Notes under the pieces: model-generated
The model's database searches: none
What the model saw: only the letters and a program-made list of their open reading frames with translations
Told to the model about the DNA's origin: nothing
NCBI GenBank assembly: GCA_963803155.1
Contig: CAWDMN010000029.1
Location: 1 to 57,776, forward strand
DNA length: 57,776 nt
Source: CAWDMN01 sp963803155
GTDB taxonomy: Bacteria; Acidobacteriota; Terriglobia; Versatilivoradales; Versatilivoraceae
Direction: 5' to 3'
Shown: in pieces, positions 25,867 through 33,976 of the stretch
Layout of the letters: the number at the start of each line of letters is the position of its first letter
How positions within the stretch are numbered: the first letter of the stretch is position 1
Made by a program: the position numbers and the translations under genes

Positions 25867-26354
25867 ACCAGCCATGACGAGTGGCTTCGGAACATTTTGT
25901 CCGGCTTTGACCTCCCAAAGGAAATTCCAGTGCTGGTGAAGCATACTCTCTTGCGCTCGCTTGGAAACGCGCAAGGGGTGACTTCGTCACATACACGCGT
26001 TCTAACTTGCCTGGCCCCATCAAAAACCGCGGACTCACTGGTGCGAAGCCGCAACACAAACTCCGGTGGCGAATTCCCTTTTTTGTATCCCACTTCTATT
26101 TGTGCCGCTGCCGGCCAAATATGTTTTCAATTAGGCGGCAAATGCGCTACTATCCCTTAGCAGTTGCAGGCTCTGCCCACGGCAGTCTCGTGGAAAGGCC
26201 ACGGCATTAATGCTTCCATCAACCTGGCGCGATTTTTTTCTTTCTTGAGTCGTTAGATTTGTCTTTGTGTCGAAGCCTCCTGCAGCATACCCACTTTCCT
26301 TGCGAAGATTATTTTGGCCGGGCCGCGCAGAATTTGTGCGCCGATGGGTGAATC
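25867..26354. other. Intergenic region with dispersed repeat copy B
   Basis: About 490 bases. Contains repeat copy B (25969-26010). The adaptor promoter presumably lies in 26215-26350 (ATTTTTTTC, TTAGATTTGTC), but no clean box pair was identified. Confidence 0.45.
25969..26010 (+). repeat. Dispersed repeat copy B
   Basis: GCGCAAGGGGTGACTTCGTC then ACATACACGCGTTCTAACTTG. Aligns with the minus-strand reading of 19286-19326 (see copy A). Confidence 0.6.
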
Positions 26355-27590
26355 ATGGACGATCAAAAGCTGAAAAGAGTTTTCACTTTGCGAATGCGAA
26401 ACCTCATCTGTATTCTGGGATTCCTGCTAATGGCGACAGGTTGTCAGAAATCTCGCAATACCGCCAGTCAAACCGAGACAAAGACTGCCACCCGCTCCCC
26501 GCACAGGTTTGAGATTACTCACTTGACCCCCATGCCCATGGAACGGATAGCGGTAGTCACCGGCACTCTGGCTTCCCTTGACCAGGCCATTCTCAGTGTC
26601 AAAGTCCCCGGGCGCATGTTCAAAATCAACGTCGATTTGGGAAGCAAAGTCGAAAAGGGAGAGTTGATCGCCCAATTGGATCCGACCGATTATCAACTCC
26701 GAGTCCAGCAAGCTGAAGCGGCCCTGGCACAAGCGCGTGTGCGATTAGGGCTTTCTCCGGGCGGGAATGACGATCGGGTCGAGCCAGAGAAAACCAGCAC
26801 GGCCCGGCAAGCCTATGCGGTCCTTAATGAAGCCAAAGCCAGCCGGGATCGATCGACTTCTCTGCTGCAGCAGGGCTTGATTGCCCAATCCCAATTCGAT
26901 GTGGTAGAGGCCAACTACCAGATCGCCCTAAGCCGATATCAGGATTCACTCGAAGAGATTCGCAATCGCGAGGCAGTGCTGGCCCAGCGGAGATCGGAAC
27001 TGGCACTGGCGCGTCAACAACTGGCCGACAGTTCTCTTTATGCCCCTTTTGACGGATCTATTCAGCAAAGGCAAGCGACCATTGGAGAGTATCTGGCGGC
27101 GGCTTCGCCGGTAGTCACGCTGGTGAGAATGGATCCCCTGCGATTGCGTGCGGAGGTCCCCGAGCGACAGGCCTCTTCCATTAAAACCGGCCAGACGGTT
27201 CGGATCAACATCGAAGGAGATTCCCGGATTTACATGGGCCGCATCGTCCGCTTGAGCCCTGTTATTTCCGAACAGACAAGGATGCTCCTGGTGGAGGCGG
27301 AGGTTGCCAATCCAGGCACTTTGCGCCCCGGCTCCTTCGCCCGCATCAGTATCGTCACGGATGAATCAGGCCGATCGCCTGCCTTGCCGGACCGCTGCAT
27401 CATCACATTCGCGGGGATTGAAAAGGTAATCCTCGCACGGGAAGGAATAGCTTTGGAGCGGCCCATCACCACCGGACGCCGGAGCCAAGGTTGGATAGAA
27501 GTTCTTTCTGGAATAGATTCAAAAGATCCGGTCGTGGTCAATCCCGGCAATTTACAATCAGGGCAGTTCATTGAAGTCCAATCGGACTGA
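26355..27590 (+). CDS. RND efflux periplasmic adaptor (HlyD/MexA type lipoprotein)
   Basis: 411 residues with a lipobox (LLMATGC). Barrel-sandwich (biotinyl/lipoyl-like) and coiled-coil hairpin regions: VPGRMFKINVDLGSKVEKGE, then a long Gln/Ala-rich helix pair (about 110-215), then SLYAPFDGSIQQRQATIGEY, the matching half of the hybrid domain, and a beta-barrel end with VPERQASSIKTGQ. It links the inner membrane permease to an outer membrane channel. No TolC-like gene is in the window. Two starts are possible (26355 or 26394); the upstream one is given. The permease begins 467 bases later, separated by two repeat elements. Confidence 0.9.
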   Translation: MDDQKLKRVFTLRMRNLICILGFLLMATGCQKSRNTASQTETKTATRSPHRFEITHLTPMPMERIAVVTGTLASLDQAILSVKVPGRMFKINVDLGSKVEKGELIAQLDPTDYQLRVQQAEAALAQARVRLGLSPGGNDDRVEPEKTSTARQAYAVLNEAKASRDRSTSLLQQGLIAQSQFDVVEANYQIALSRYQDSLEEIRNREAVLAQRRSELALARQQLADSSLYAPFDGSIQQRQATIGEYLAAASPVVTLVRMDPLRLRAEVPERQASSIKTGQTVRINIEGDSRIYMGRIVRLSPVISEQTRMLLVEAEVANPGTLRPGSFARISIVTDESGRSPALPDRCIITFAGIEKVILAREGIALERPITTGRRSQGWIEVLSGIDSKDPVVVNPGNLQSGQFIEVQSD

Positions 27591-27639
27591 CTTCAAAGAT
27601 GAACGAATGGTTTTCTTTGGCAACTGCTCAGGCAGTAAT

Positions 27640-27649
27640 GAATAATTTT
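27640..27649 (+). repeat. Left target-site duplication
   Basis: GAATAATTTT, identical to 27831-27840 on the other side of the miniature element. Confidence 0.7.
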
Positions 27650-27830
27650 AACTACTCAGGTGGTAGCCAGAAGACAGAATTCAGTAGTCAGAATGAACAC
27701 GCCAACAACGAGATTTGATGCCCTTGTGGCGTGGCAAAAGGCTCATAAGTTTTTGGCGCAATCTTTTAGAGGCTTATTCGTAGGTCATTCTGGATTCTGA
27801 CTCCTGAATTCTGTCTACCCGAGTAGTTAC
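27650..27830. mobile_element. 181-bp miniature element with truncated four-helix-bundle gene
   Basis: Flanked by a 10-bp direct repeat (GAATAATTTT). Its ends are inverse (AACTACTC...GAGTAGTT) with a longer inner inverted repeat: AGACAGAATTCAG-AGTCAGAAT near 27671-27694 against ATTCTGACTCCTGAATTCTGTCT at 27794-27816. The interior encodes the start of a four-helix-bundle (S23 ribosomal/IVS-type) protein (27693-27800). Size, inverted ends and target duplication indicate a nonautonomous mobile element. Confidence 0.72.
27693..27800 (+). pseudogene. Remnant of a four-helix-bundle (S23-type) protein gene
   Basis: ATG, then 35 codons: MNTPTTRFDALVAWQKAHKF, the opening of S23/four-helix-bundle proteins with its D/A-L-VAWQKAH motif, then about 12 residues and a stop (TGA). 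Full-length members have about 120 residues, so most of the gene has been deleted, keeping its beginning and the element's end. Confidence 0.7.
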
Positions 27831-27840
27831 GAATAATTTT
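27831..27840 (+). repeat. Right target-site duplication
   Basis: GAATAATTTT, the direct copy of 27640-27649. Confidence 0.7.
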
Positions 27841-27869
27841 CAATATACCGACTTTGTTCAAAAATTGGC

Positions 27870-28042
27870 AACCGTTCAGGGAGGAAACTGAACCCGAAGG
27901 GTTCATAGCCATTGGCCGGGGGTAAGGCCGTTAGGCCGCCGCCCCCGGATTTAGGCAATAATAGAAACGACCTCGGCAGGGAGCGTAGCTTGCAAAAGGG
28001 CTGCGATCCTTTCGGACTCGGATTGGTTTGCCCTGAACGGTT
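27870..28042. repeat. Second miniature repeat with 12-bp perfect inverted ends
   Basis: AACCGTTCAGGG (27870-27881) is the exact inverse of CCCTGAACGGTT (28031-28042). Inside: GAACCC/GGGTTC with loop GAA (27890-27904) and CCGGGGG/CCCCCGG (27916-27948) enclosing a GGCC-rich stem. The GGGTTCATAGCC and GGCCGGGGGTAAGG words resemble a REP-type repeat familiar from planctomycete and related genomes. It lies directly before the permease start codon at 28058. Confidence 0.6.
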
Positions 28043-28057
28043 ACAAAGACTCTAATT

Positions 28058-31000
28058 ATGCAAAAGCTGGCTGAAATCTGCATCCGTCGCCCCGTCTTTG
28101 CAAGCATGATCGTCCTGGCTTTGGTGGTTGTGGGCGCCTCCGGCTATTTCAAGCTGGGGGTTGATCGTTTCCCTTCAGTCGATCTGCCTACAGTCTCGGT
28201 CCGCACGACTTTGCGTGGGGCATCTCCGGAAGAAGTGGAGGCCGAAGTCTCCCAGCCCATTGAGGAAGTGGTCAACACGGTGGAGGGGATCAGCGAATTG
28301 CGGTCCATCTCCGGCGCGGGGACTTCCAATATCATCGTGACCTTCAACCTGGAGCGGAACATCGATGTCGCGGCCCAGGATGTTCGTGACCGAGTCGCCA
28401 CGGTTCTGCGGGATCTGCCGAAGGATGCGGATCCCCCCATTGTCGCTAAATTCGATAACGATTCCACGCCCGTGATGACCATTGCCGTTTCCGCCAATCG
28501 TCCCCTGCGAGAACTTACCGAACTGGCGGACAAAAAAATCCGCCAACAATTGGAACGAACCGCCGGAGTGGGAGAAGTATGGATGGTGGGTGGATTGGAG
28601 CGATCCATCAATATTTGGGTGGATGCCGATCGTCTGGCGGCGTACCAAATTCCCATCACGCGGGTTCGCAGTGCTTTAATTCAGCAGAATGCCGATGTGC
28701 CGGGGGGAAACGTCACTTCACCCTTGCGGGAGCAAACGCTCCGCACGATGGGAAGGATCATCGAACCACGGGAGTTTAACGACTTAGTCGTGGCTACGCT
28801 CAATGGCACTCCTGTGAGAATCCGGGACTTGGGATGGGCCGAAGACGGAACCAAGGAACAACGCTCCCTGGCCCGGCTCAATGGCATTCCCACCGTGACA
28901 TTGGAAGTGCGGCGCCAGTCAGGAGCGAATACTATCGCGGTCATCGAAGCCGCCAAGGCCAACCTGGCCCGGATTGCGCGGCAGCTTCCCGCGGACGTCA
29001 AGCTGGAACCCATCCGCGACCAATCGCGCTACATTTATTCCGCCTTGCATGAGATCAACCTGCATCTGGTGGTGGGCAGCATCCTGGCCTGCCTGGTGGT
29101 GCTGGCCTTTATGCGCAACTGGCGCTCCACCTTGATCGCTGGAATTGCTATTCCTACTTCCGTCATCGCCACCTTCGGGATGATGTGGGCTCTGCACTTC
29201 ACTTTGAACAGCGTCACCATGCTGGCGCTGGTGTTGATGGTGGGAGTCGTCATCGATGACGCCATCGTAGTGCTCGAAAACATCTTCCGCTTCGTGGAAG
29301 AAAAGAAGATGGCCCCGTTTGAAGCGGCCCGGGCGGCCACAGCGGAAATCGGGCTGGCGGTCATGGCCACAACCTTCAGTCTGGTGGTGATCTTTGTCCC
29401 CGTTTCCTTCATGTCTAGCATCTCCGGCCGCTTTCTTTATCAGTTCGGGATTACAGCGGCCGTGGCCATTCTGGTCAGCCTGCTCGTCTCTTTTACTCTG
29501 ACTCCCATGATGAGCGCTCGATTGCTGCACGCCGAAAAATCTAAGCAACCTGGTGTGGCTTCCTCCCGTGGCGGTTTCTATCACTGGCTGGACCTCCATT
29601 ATTCCCGGCTTTTGAGCACCGCTCTGCGCCATCGCATGCTGGTGACAGCCGTCGCGCTGGGAGTGATTCTTTCCACCATCCCTCTTTACCTGGTGGTTCG
29701 CCAGGACTATATCCCCAGCGACGTGGATGAGGCGGAGTTCGATGTCAATGTGAATGCGCCCGAAGGAACGAGCCCTGCCGCTATTGCCAAAGTTATGGAG
29801 TCGATTGAAGCCGATTTGCACTCTATCCGGGGAGTGCGATTGGTTCTATGTTCCGCCGGGGGCGGATTCCTGGGCGGAGCCAACCAGGGGGGAGCCTATG
29901 TGCGAATTGCCCCCCACGAGGAACGGCTTTTTTCCGTGGGCCGCTTTATGCGCAATCTTTTGCGGGGCCGCCCCCTCGAGACTTTTCGCGGCAATTACAG
30001 CCAGCGAGATGTCATGATGGAGGTCCGGCGCCGCTTAAAAAAGTATCCGGATTTGCGCGTGTCGGTTCGCAACGCCCCCTCCTTCAACATCGGCGGAGGA
30101 AATTGGGAAATTGATTTCGTGCTGCGGGGCCCCGAACTACAGACGCTCTGGAATTATGCCGAACAATTACGCAAAAGAGCGCCGGAACTGGGAATTGTGG
30201 ATGCCGATATTACGCTGAAGTTGGACAAACCCGAACTGCACGCGGAAATCGACCGGGCCCGCGCGGCGGAGTTGGGGGTAAACACCGAAGATATTGCCAC
30301 CGCCCTGCGCCTCATGGTGGGCGGGGATGACCGGGTGTCCCGGTATCGCGACGCCGCCATCAATGATGATTACGATGTGGGATTGCGGTTGACCCAAGGG
30401 GATCGGAACGATTCGGTTTCCATTGGCCGGCTTTTCATCCCCAGCCAAAGCGGCAGACTAGTCCGCCTGGACAACCTGGTGGAGCTTCGCCCTACCTTGA
30501 GTGCCTCGCGCATCGACCGTTTGGACCGCCAACGCCAAGTCAGTCTGCGTGGCGCCGTGGCTCCTGGCTATGCGCTGCGAGATCGTCTGGATACCCTGCA
30601 AGAAACAGTGGACCAGATGAATCTTCCAGCGGTCTATTCCACCAGCATCTCGGGCCGCGGCCGGGAACTGGAGCGAACCTTCCGGGAGTTCCTCTGGACT
30701 TTTCTTCTTTCCGTGATCTTCATGTATATGATTTTGGCTTCTCAATTTGAAAGTTTGATTCATCCTTTCACCATCTTGCTTTCTTTGCCTCTTTCAATTC
30801 CCTTTGCCCTCTTTTCGCTTTGGGCCACCAACAACACCCTGAATCTATATTCCGCCCTGGGAATACTGGTTCTCTTCGGAGTGGTCAAGAAGAACTCCAT
30901 CCTGCAAATCGATCATATGAACAAATTGCGGACGGCGGGAATGGATCGCGCTTCCGCCATCCTGCAGGCCAACCGGGACCGGCTTCGTCCCATCCTGATG

Positions 31001-31270
31001 ACCACTCTCACACTGGTTGCCGGCATGTTGCCCATGGCGCTCGGCACCGGGCCCGGCTCGGAAGAGCGCAGAGCCATCGCCGTCGTGGTGATTGGGGGAC
31101 AGAGCCTCTCCTTGTTGCTGACGCTAATCTACACTCCCGTGGCTTATTCCTTATTCGACGATCTGGCCGCCACCCAGCGCTGGCGCCGATGGGCCAGCCA
31201 TTTCAGCCAATGGAGAGAGCCACTGGCTCGAGCCCTGGGATGGAGAAAACGGTCAGAACCCATCGAGTAG
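28058..31270 (+). CDS. RND family multidrug efflux permease (HAE1/AcrB type)
   Basis: 1070 residues, the usual length. N-terminal signature MQKLAEICIRRPVFASMIVLALVVVGA is split here into RRPVFASM and LALVVVGASGY. Twelve membrane helices in two repeats of six, each with a large periplasmic loop (PGGN, porter domains). Proton-relay acids lie in VGVVIDDAIVVLENI. The C-terminal half has LYSALGILVLFGVVKKNSIL and ALGTGPGSEERRAIAV. Pumps drugs or metabolites out using the proton gradient, with the adaptor at 26355. Separated from the adaptor by two miniature repeats, so transcription may differ from a standard operon. Confidence 0.95.
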   Translation: MQKLAEICIRRPVFASMIVLALVVVGASGYFKLGVDRFPSVDLPTVSVRTTLRGASPEEVEAEVSQPIEEVVNTVEGISELRSISGAGTSNIIVTFNLERNIDVAAQDVRDRVATVLRDLPKDADPPIVAKFDNDSTPVMTIAVSANRPLRELTELADKKIRQQLERTAGVGEVWMVGGLERSINIWVDADRLAAYQIPITRVRSALIQQNADVPGGNVTSPLREQTLRTMGRIIEPREFNDLVVATLNGTPVRIRDLGWAEDGTKEQRSLARLNGIPTVTLEVRRQSGANTIAVIEAAKANLARIARQLPADVKLEPIRDQSRYIYSALHEINLHLVVGSILACLVVLAFMRNWRSTLIAGIAIPTSVIATFGMMWALHFTLNSVTMLALVLMVGVVIDDAIVVLENIFRFVEEKKMAPFEAARAATAEIGLAVMATTFSLVVIFVPVSFMSSISGRFLYQFGITAAVAILVSLLVSFTLTPMMSARLLHAEKSKQPGVASSRGGFYHWLDLHYSRLLSTALRHRMLVTAVALGVILSTIPLYLVVRQDYIPSDVDEAEFDVNVNAPEGTSPAAIAKVMESIEADLHSIRGVRLVLCSAGGGFLGGANQGGAYVRIAPHEERLFSVGRFMRNLLRGRPLETFRGNYSQRDVMMEVRRRLKKYPDLRVSVRNAPSFNIGGGNWEIDFVLRGPELQTLWNYAEQLRKRAPELGIVDADITLKLDKPELHAEIDRARAAELGVNTEDIATALRLMVGGDDRVSRYRDAAINDDYDVGLRLTQGDRNDSVSIGRLFIPSQSGRLVRLDNLVELRPTLSASRIDRLDRQRQVSLRGAVAPGYALRDRLDTLQETVDQMNLPAVYSTSISGRGRELERTFREFLWTFLLSVIFMYMILASQFESLIHPFTILLSLPLSIPFALFSLWATNNTLNLYSALGILVLFGVVKKNSILQIDHMNKLRTAGMDRASAILQANRDRLRPILMTTLTLVAGMLPMALGTGPGSEERRAIAVVVIGGQSLSLLLTLIYTPVAYSLFDDLAATQRWRRWASHFSQWREPLARALGWRKRSEPIE

Positions 31271-31387
31271 CCAAATATGACAAAACAGTTTCAGCACCCA
31301 ACCCGATACACCCTTGTGTCCTCCCATCGAGAAAAGAAAATAGACGGCACGCATGAAACGAAATTCTTGGTTCCATAAATTGGATAA

Positions 31388-31585
31388 TCAACGGTTTTTC
31401 GGTTTCACTTCAGTCGATGAACTCCGAACGGAAGTTTTTCCTTCCCCCTTTCTCCGGGCCACGGCTTGACGCAAGATGAATTCAATCTGGCCGTTCACGC
31501 TGCGAAGCTCATCTTGTGCCCAAGCTTCCAAGTCAGCCCAGAGAGCGGGATCAATCCTCAAAAGAAACGATTTGCGGGATTCCAT
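31388..31585 (-). CDS. Arc-type ribbon-helix-helix DNA-binding protein
   Basis: 65 residues from the ATG at 31585 (MESRKSFLLRIDPALWADLE). The FLLRIDPALWADLEAWAQDE stretch is a beta-strand followed by helix A of an RHH domain, NGQIEFILRQAVARR the second helix. Such proteins bind DNA as dimers, often repressing their own operon. An ATG at 31615 is also in frame and overlaps the SPFH gene; either start is possible. It begins right after the SPFH stop codon (31593-31595) in the same direction. This SPFH plus RHH pairing is common in other bacteria. It may regulate the palindrome at 32621-32634; inference. Confidence 0.8.
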   Translation of the reverse strand: MESRKSFLLRIDPALWADLEAWAQDELRSVNGQIEFILRQAVARRKGEGKTSVRSSSTEVKPKNR

Positions 31586-31592
31586 GAATTGC

Positions 31593-32582
31593 TCAACTAT
31601 ACAAAGTTCCGGCATTAATCACCGGGTGGACTTCTGATTCGCCACACAACACCACCATCAAATTGCTCACCATGGCAGCCTTGCGTTCGTCGTCCAATTG
31701 TACTACCTGCTTGTCGGCCAGATCTTTGAGTGCCATGTCCACCATGCTCACGGCGCCATGGACAATTTTCTGCCTGGCGGCAATCACGGCCTCCGCCTGT
31801 TGGCGGCGCAGCATGGCTTGTGCTATCTCCGGGGCATAGGCCAAATGCGTCAGCCTGGTCTCTTCCACCATCACTCCAGCCCGGCTCAATCGTTCCTGCA
31901 ATTCCCGCTGCAAGGCTTTGGAGACATCGTCCACTCCGCTGCGCAAGGTAATTTCGTCTTCCTCTCCATGGTCATAAGCATAACAACTTGCCAAATGTCG
32001 CACTGCTGTTTCGGTCTGGAGCCTGACATAATCTTCGTAGCGGTCAACATCAAAAATGGCGTGAGCGGTATCTTCCACCCGCCAGATAACTACTGCCGCA
32101 ATTTCGATGGGATTGCCCCGCTTGTCGTTGACTTTAAGCTTTTCACCATTGAGAGTCCGCACCCGCAAAGATACCTTGAAACGGCCGATCTTGATACGTT
32201 GGTTAGGCTTCGGAGTGGGCGTGCCCCTTTCCGATTGGGAACCCACTTCCATCGGTCCGTTGGAATAAAAAGGATTGCCCCAATGAAAGCCACTTTCCTT
32301 TACCGTTCCCACGTACTTGCCGAACAAGATCAAGACTCTGGCCTCATTAGGCTGTAGAGTAAAAAATCCCACCAATGAGATAATGGAGAGCATGAACAAA
32401 AGAATAGCAAAGATAAACGGAAGCCATTCTGGGTGGGTTTGCTCGCCTCCGTTAGCGGGCAAAGAATAAATGAACAGCGGCACAAAAATAAACGGCATCA
32501 AAATCTCAATCACCAACATCATCCATCCATTAAAGACTTTAACTTGCTTTTCCTGATGGGTCTTCATGACTTGCCCTTCCAT
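31593..32582 (-). CDS. SPFH/Band 7 domain membrane protein
   Basis: 329 residues. Two membrane helices near the N-terminus (about 20-42 and 52-75), then a Band 7 domain starting GFFTLQPNEARVLILFGKYV and running through VIWRVEDTAHAIFDV, ETAVRHLAS, DEITLRSGV and the Gln/Ala-rich helix REL-QERLSRAGVMVEETRLTHLAYAPEIAQAMLRRQQAEAV, named here by pieces of less than 20 residues. Such proteins assemble into membrane microdomain scaffolds. Start fixed by AAAGGAGG six bases upstream. Terminal gene of the pair is the RHH gene. Confidence 0.9.
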   Translation of the reverse strand: MEGQVMKTHQEKQVKVFNGWMMLVIEILMPFIFVPLFIYSLPANGGEQTHPEWLPFIFAILLFMLSIISLVGFFTLQPNEARVLILFGKYVGTVKESGFHWGNPFYSNGPMEVGSQSERGTPTPKPNQRIKIGRFKVSLRVRTLNGEKLKVNDKRGNPIEIAAVVIWRVEDTAHAIFDVDRYEDYVRLQTETAVRHLASCYAYDHGEEDEITLRSGVDDVSKALQRELQERLSRAGVMVEETRLTHLAYAPEIAQAMLRRQQAEAVIAARQKIVHGAVSMVDMALKDLADKQVVQLDDERKAAMVSNLMVVLCGESEVHPVINAGTLYS

Positions 32583-32620
32583 GATGCCTCCTTTGACTGC
32601 AATATATCCAAATGCTATCT

Positions 32621-32634
32621 ATGTGATATCATAT
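32621..32634. promoter_or_regulatory. Candidate operator palindrome near SPFH promoter
   Basis: ATGTGATATCATAT, palindromic apart from one central-flank pair (ATRTGATATCAYAT), 39-52 bases upstream of the SPFH start codon. It lies in AT-rich divergent promoter DNA, so may bind a regulator such as the RHH protein. Confidence 0.4.
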
Positions 32635-32815
32635 AGATATTACATACAAAATCAAGTCCAAAATCAAACGTCACCAAAATCTCATCAAATTCATTGATTT
32701 CTAATCTCCTGGCAAGGCATAAGTTAGAATAGTCCAAGGCGACATATACTGAGAAGAGACGCCAGGATCCACTGACAAGAAAAATATTTATCGCTACACA
32801 AAGAGGATCAAAGCC

Positions 32816-33976
32816 ATGGATGAGCAAAAGTTTGTTAATCAGAAAAATCGGCGACTTTTTTGGAGAGGGAAACGTCTAGCCAGTTTTTTGTTCCTCTTTT
32901 TGGGAATTCTCCCGCCCAATGTGCCCGGCAAAGAAGTCGCAAAGAAGGGCTATATCTTCGGTGCAAAAATTTATGAATTCGACAAGCCGCTGCCCAAACT
33001 CTTTGAGGAATGGCGCGAATTGAGTTTCAACACGGCCTTTGTCAGCACCGGGCTCTATTCCAGACCAGAATTCAGAAAACTGGCTCGAAAAGATGGAATC
33101 GACACATTTGTCATATTCCCTGTTTTTTTTGACGCCGACAAATTGGCAAAACAGCCCGGACTATACTCGATCACACAAACTGGTGAAAAAGCCAAGGACG
33201 ATTGGGTCCAGTTTGTCTGTCCCACCCGAAGGGAATTTTTGAATGAAAAAAAAGCTGAAATCCGGCGGTTGATTCGCGAATATGATCCAGATGGAATCAG
33301 TTTGGATTTCATACGCTATTTCATTTTTTGGGAAATGGTTTATCCTGACAGGACTCTGGATTCCCTGCCCAATTGTTGCTTTGATTCATCCTGCCTGGAG
33401 AAGTTTCAGAAAGCGATGGGTATAAAGGTGCCGGTGGAATTGGTTGAGACCCGGGAAAAAGCCCATTGGATTTTGTCGAATCATTTCAAAGAATGGACAC
33501 AATGGAAATGCCGGTGGATTGCTCAAGTTGTCGAAAGCCTGGCCACGGAAGCCAGAAAAGCTAAGCCCACCATCAAAATCAACGTCCACACCGTCCCTTG
33601 GCGCAAAGCGGATTTTGGCGGGGCGATGCAGTCCATCGCCGGCCAGGATCTTTCCCAAATCGCTCCCTTTACGGATTATATTTCCCCCATGTGCTATTTC
33701 CACATGGTGCGGCAGATACCAGACTGGGTACATTTCGTTGTGGAAGAGGCAGCCAATCTTTCCGGCAAACAGGTCATTCCCAGCATTCAGGTTCAAGAAG
33801 ACTATGTGCGGGACGCTTTAACTCCCGCGGCCTTTCAAGAGTCGCTCACGGAAGCCTTGAAGTCCCCGTCCCGCGGAGTGATTTTTTGGTCCTGGGAAGG
33901 TCTGGAAAAATCTCCCGCGAAGAAAGAAATTGTCAGAAACTTCTTGCGCAACCTGCTCTCGACTCCGCAAAGATAA
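32816..33976 (+). CDS. GHL10/DUF4015-like TIM-barrel putative glycoside hydrolase
   Basis: 386 residues with an N-terminal hydrophobic segment (about 20-36) as signal or anchor. The body follows the putative glycoside hydrolase (GHL10 family-like) pattern: FNTAFVSTGLYSRPEFR, then VCPTRREFLNEKKAEIRRL, DPDGISLDFIRYFIF (a barrel strand with the acidic D-x-x-R-Y-x-x-F), and DYISPMCYFHM. RGVIFWSWEGLE ends the barrel. The catalytic residues are not certain; the conserved DFIRY and MCYFH may shape the site. Substrate unknown. RBS AGAGGATC upstream of the ATG. Divergent from the SPFH gene. Confidence 0.78.
   Translation: MDEQKFVNQKNRRLFWRGKRLASFLFLFLGILPPNVPGKEVAKKGYIFGAKIYEFDKPLPKLFEEWRELSFNTAFVSTGLYSRPEFRKLARKDGIDTFVIFPVFFDADKLAKQPGLYSITQTGEKAKDDWVQFVCPTRREFLNEKKAEIRRLIREYDPDGISLDFIRYFIFWEMVYPDRTLDSLPNCCFDSSCLEKFQKAMGIKVPVELVETREKAHWILSNHFKEWTQWKCRWIAQVVESLATEARKAKPTIKINVHTVPWRKADFGGAMQSIAGQDLSQIAPFTDYISPMCYFHMVRQIPDWVHFVVEEAANLSGKQVIPSIQVQEDYVRDALTPAAFQESLTEALKSPSRGVIFWSWEGLEKSPAKKEIVRNFLRNLLSTPQR

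Noticed and set aside
28919..29821. Minus-strand 300-residue frame inside the RND permease
   Set aside because: Antisense shadow of a strongly supported gene; the composition (many His, Gln, Arg) reflects the codon usage of the opposite strand.
31698..32357. Plus-strand 219-residue frame within the SPFH gene
   Set aside because: Antisense to a clear SPFH domain protein; no start signal.
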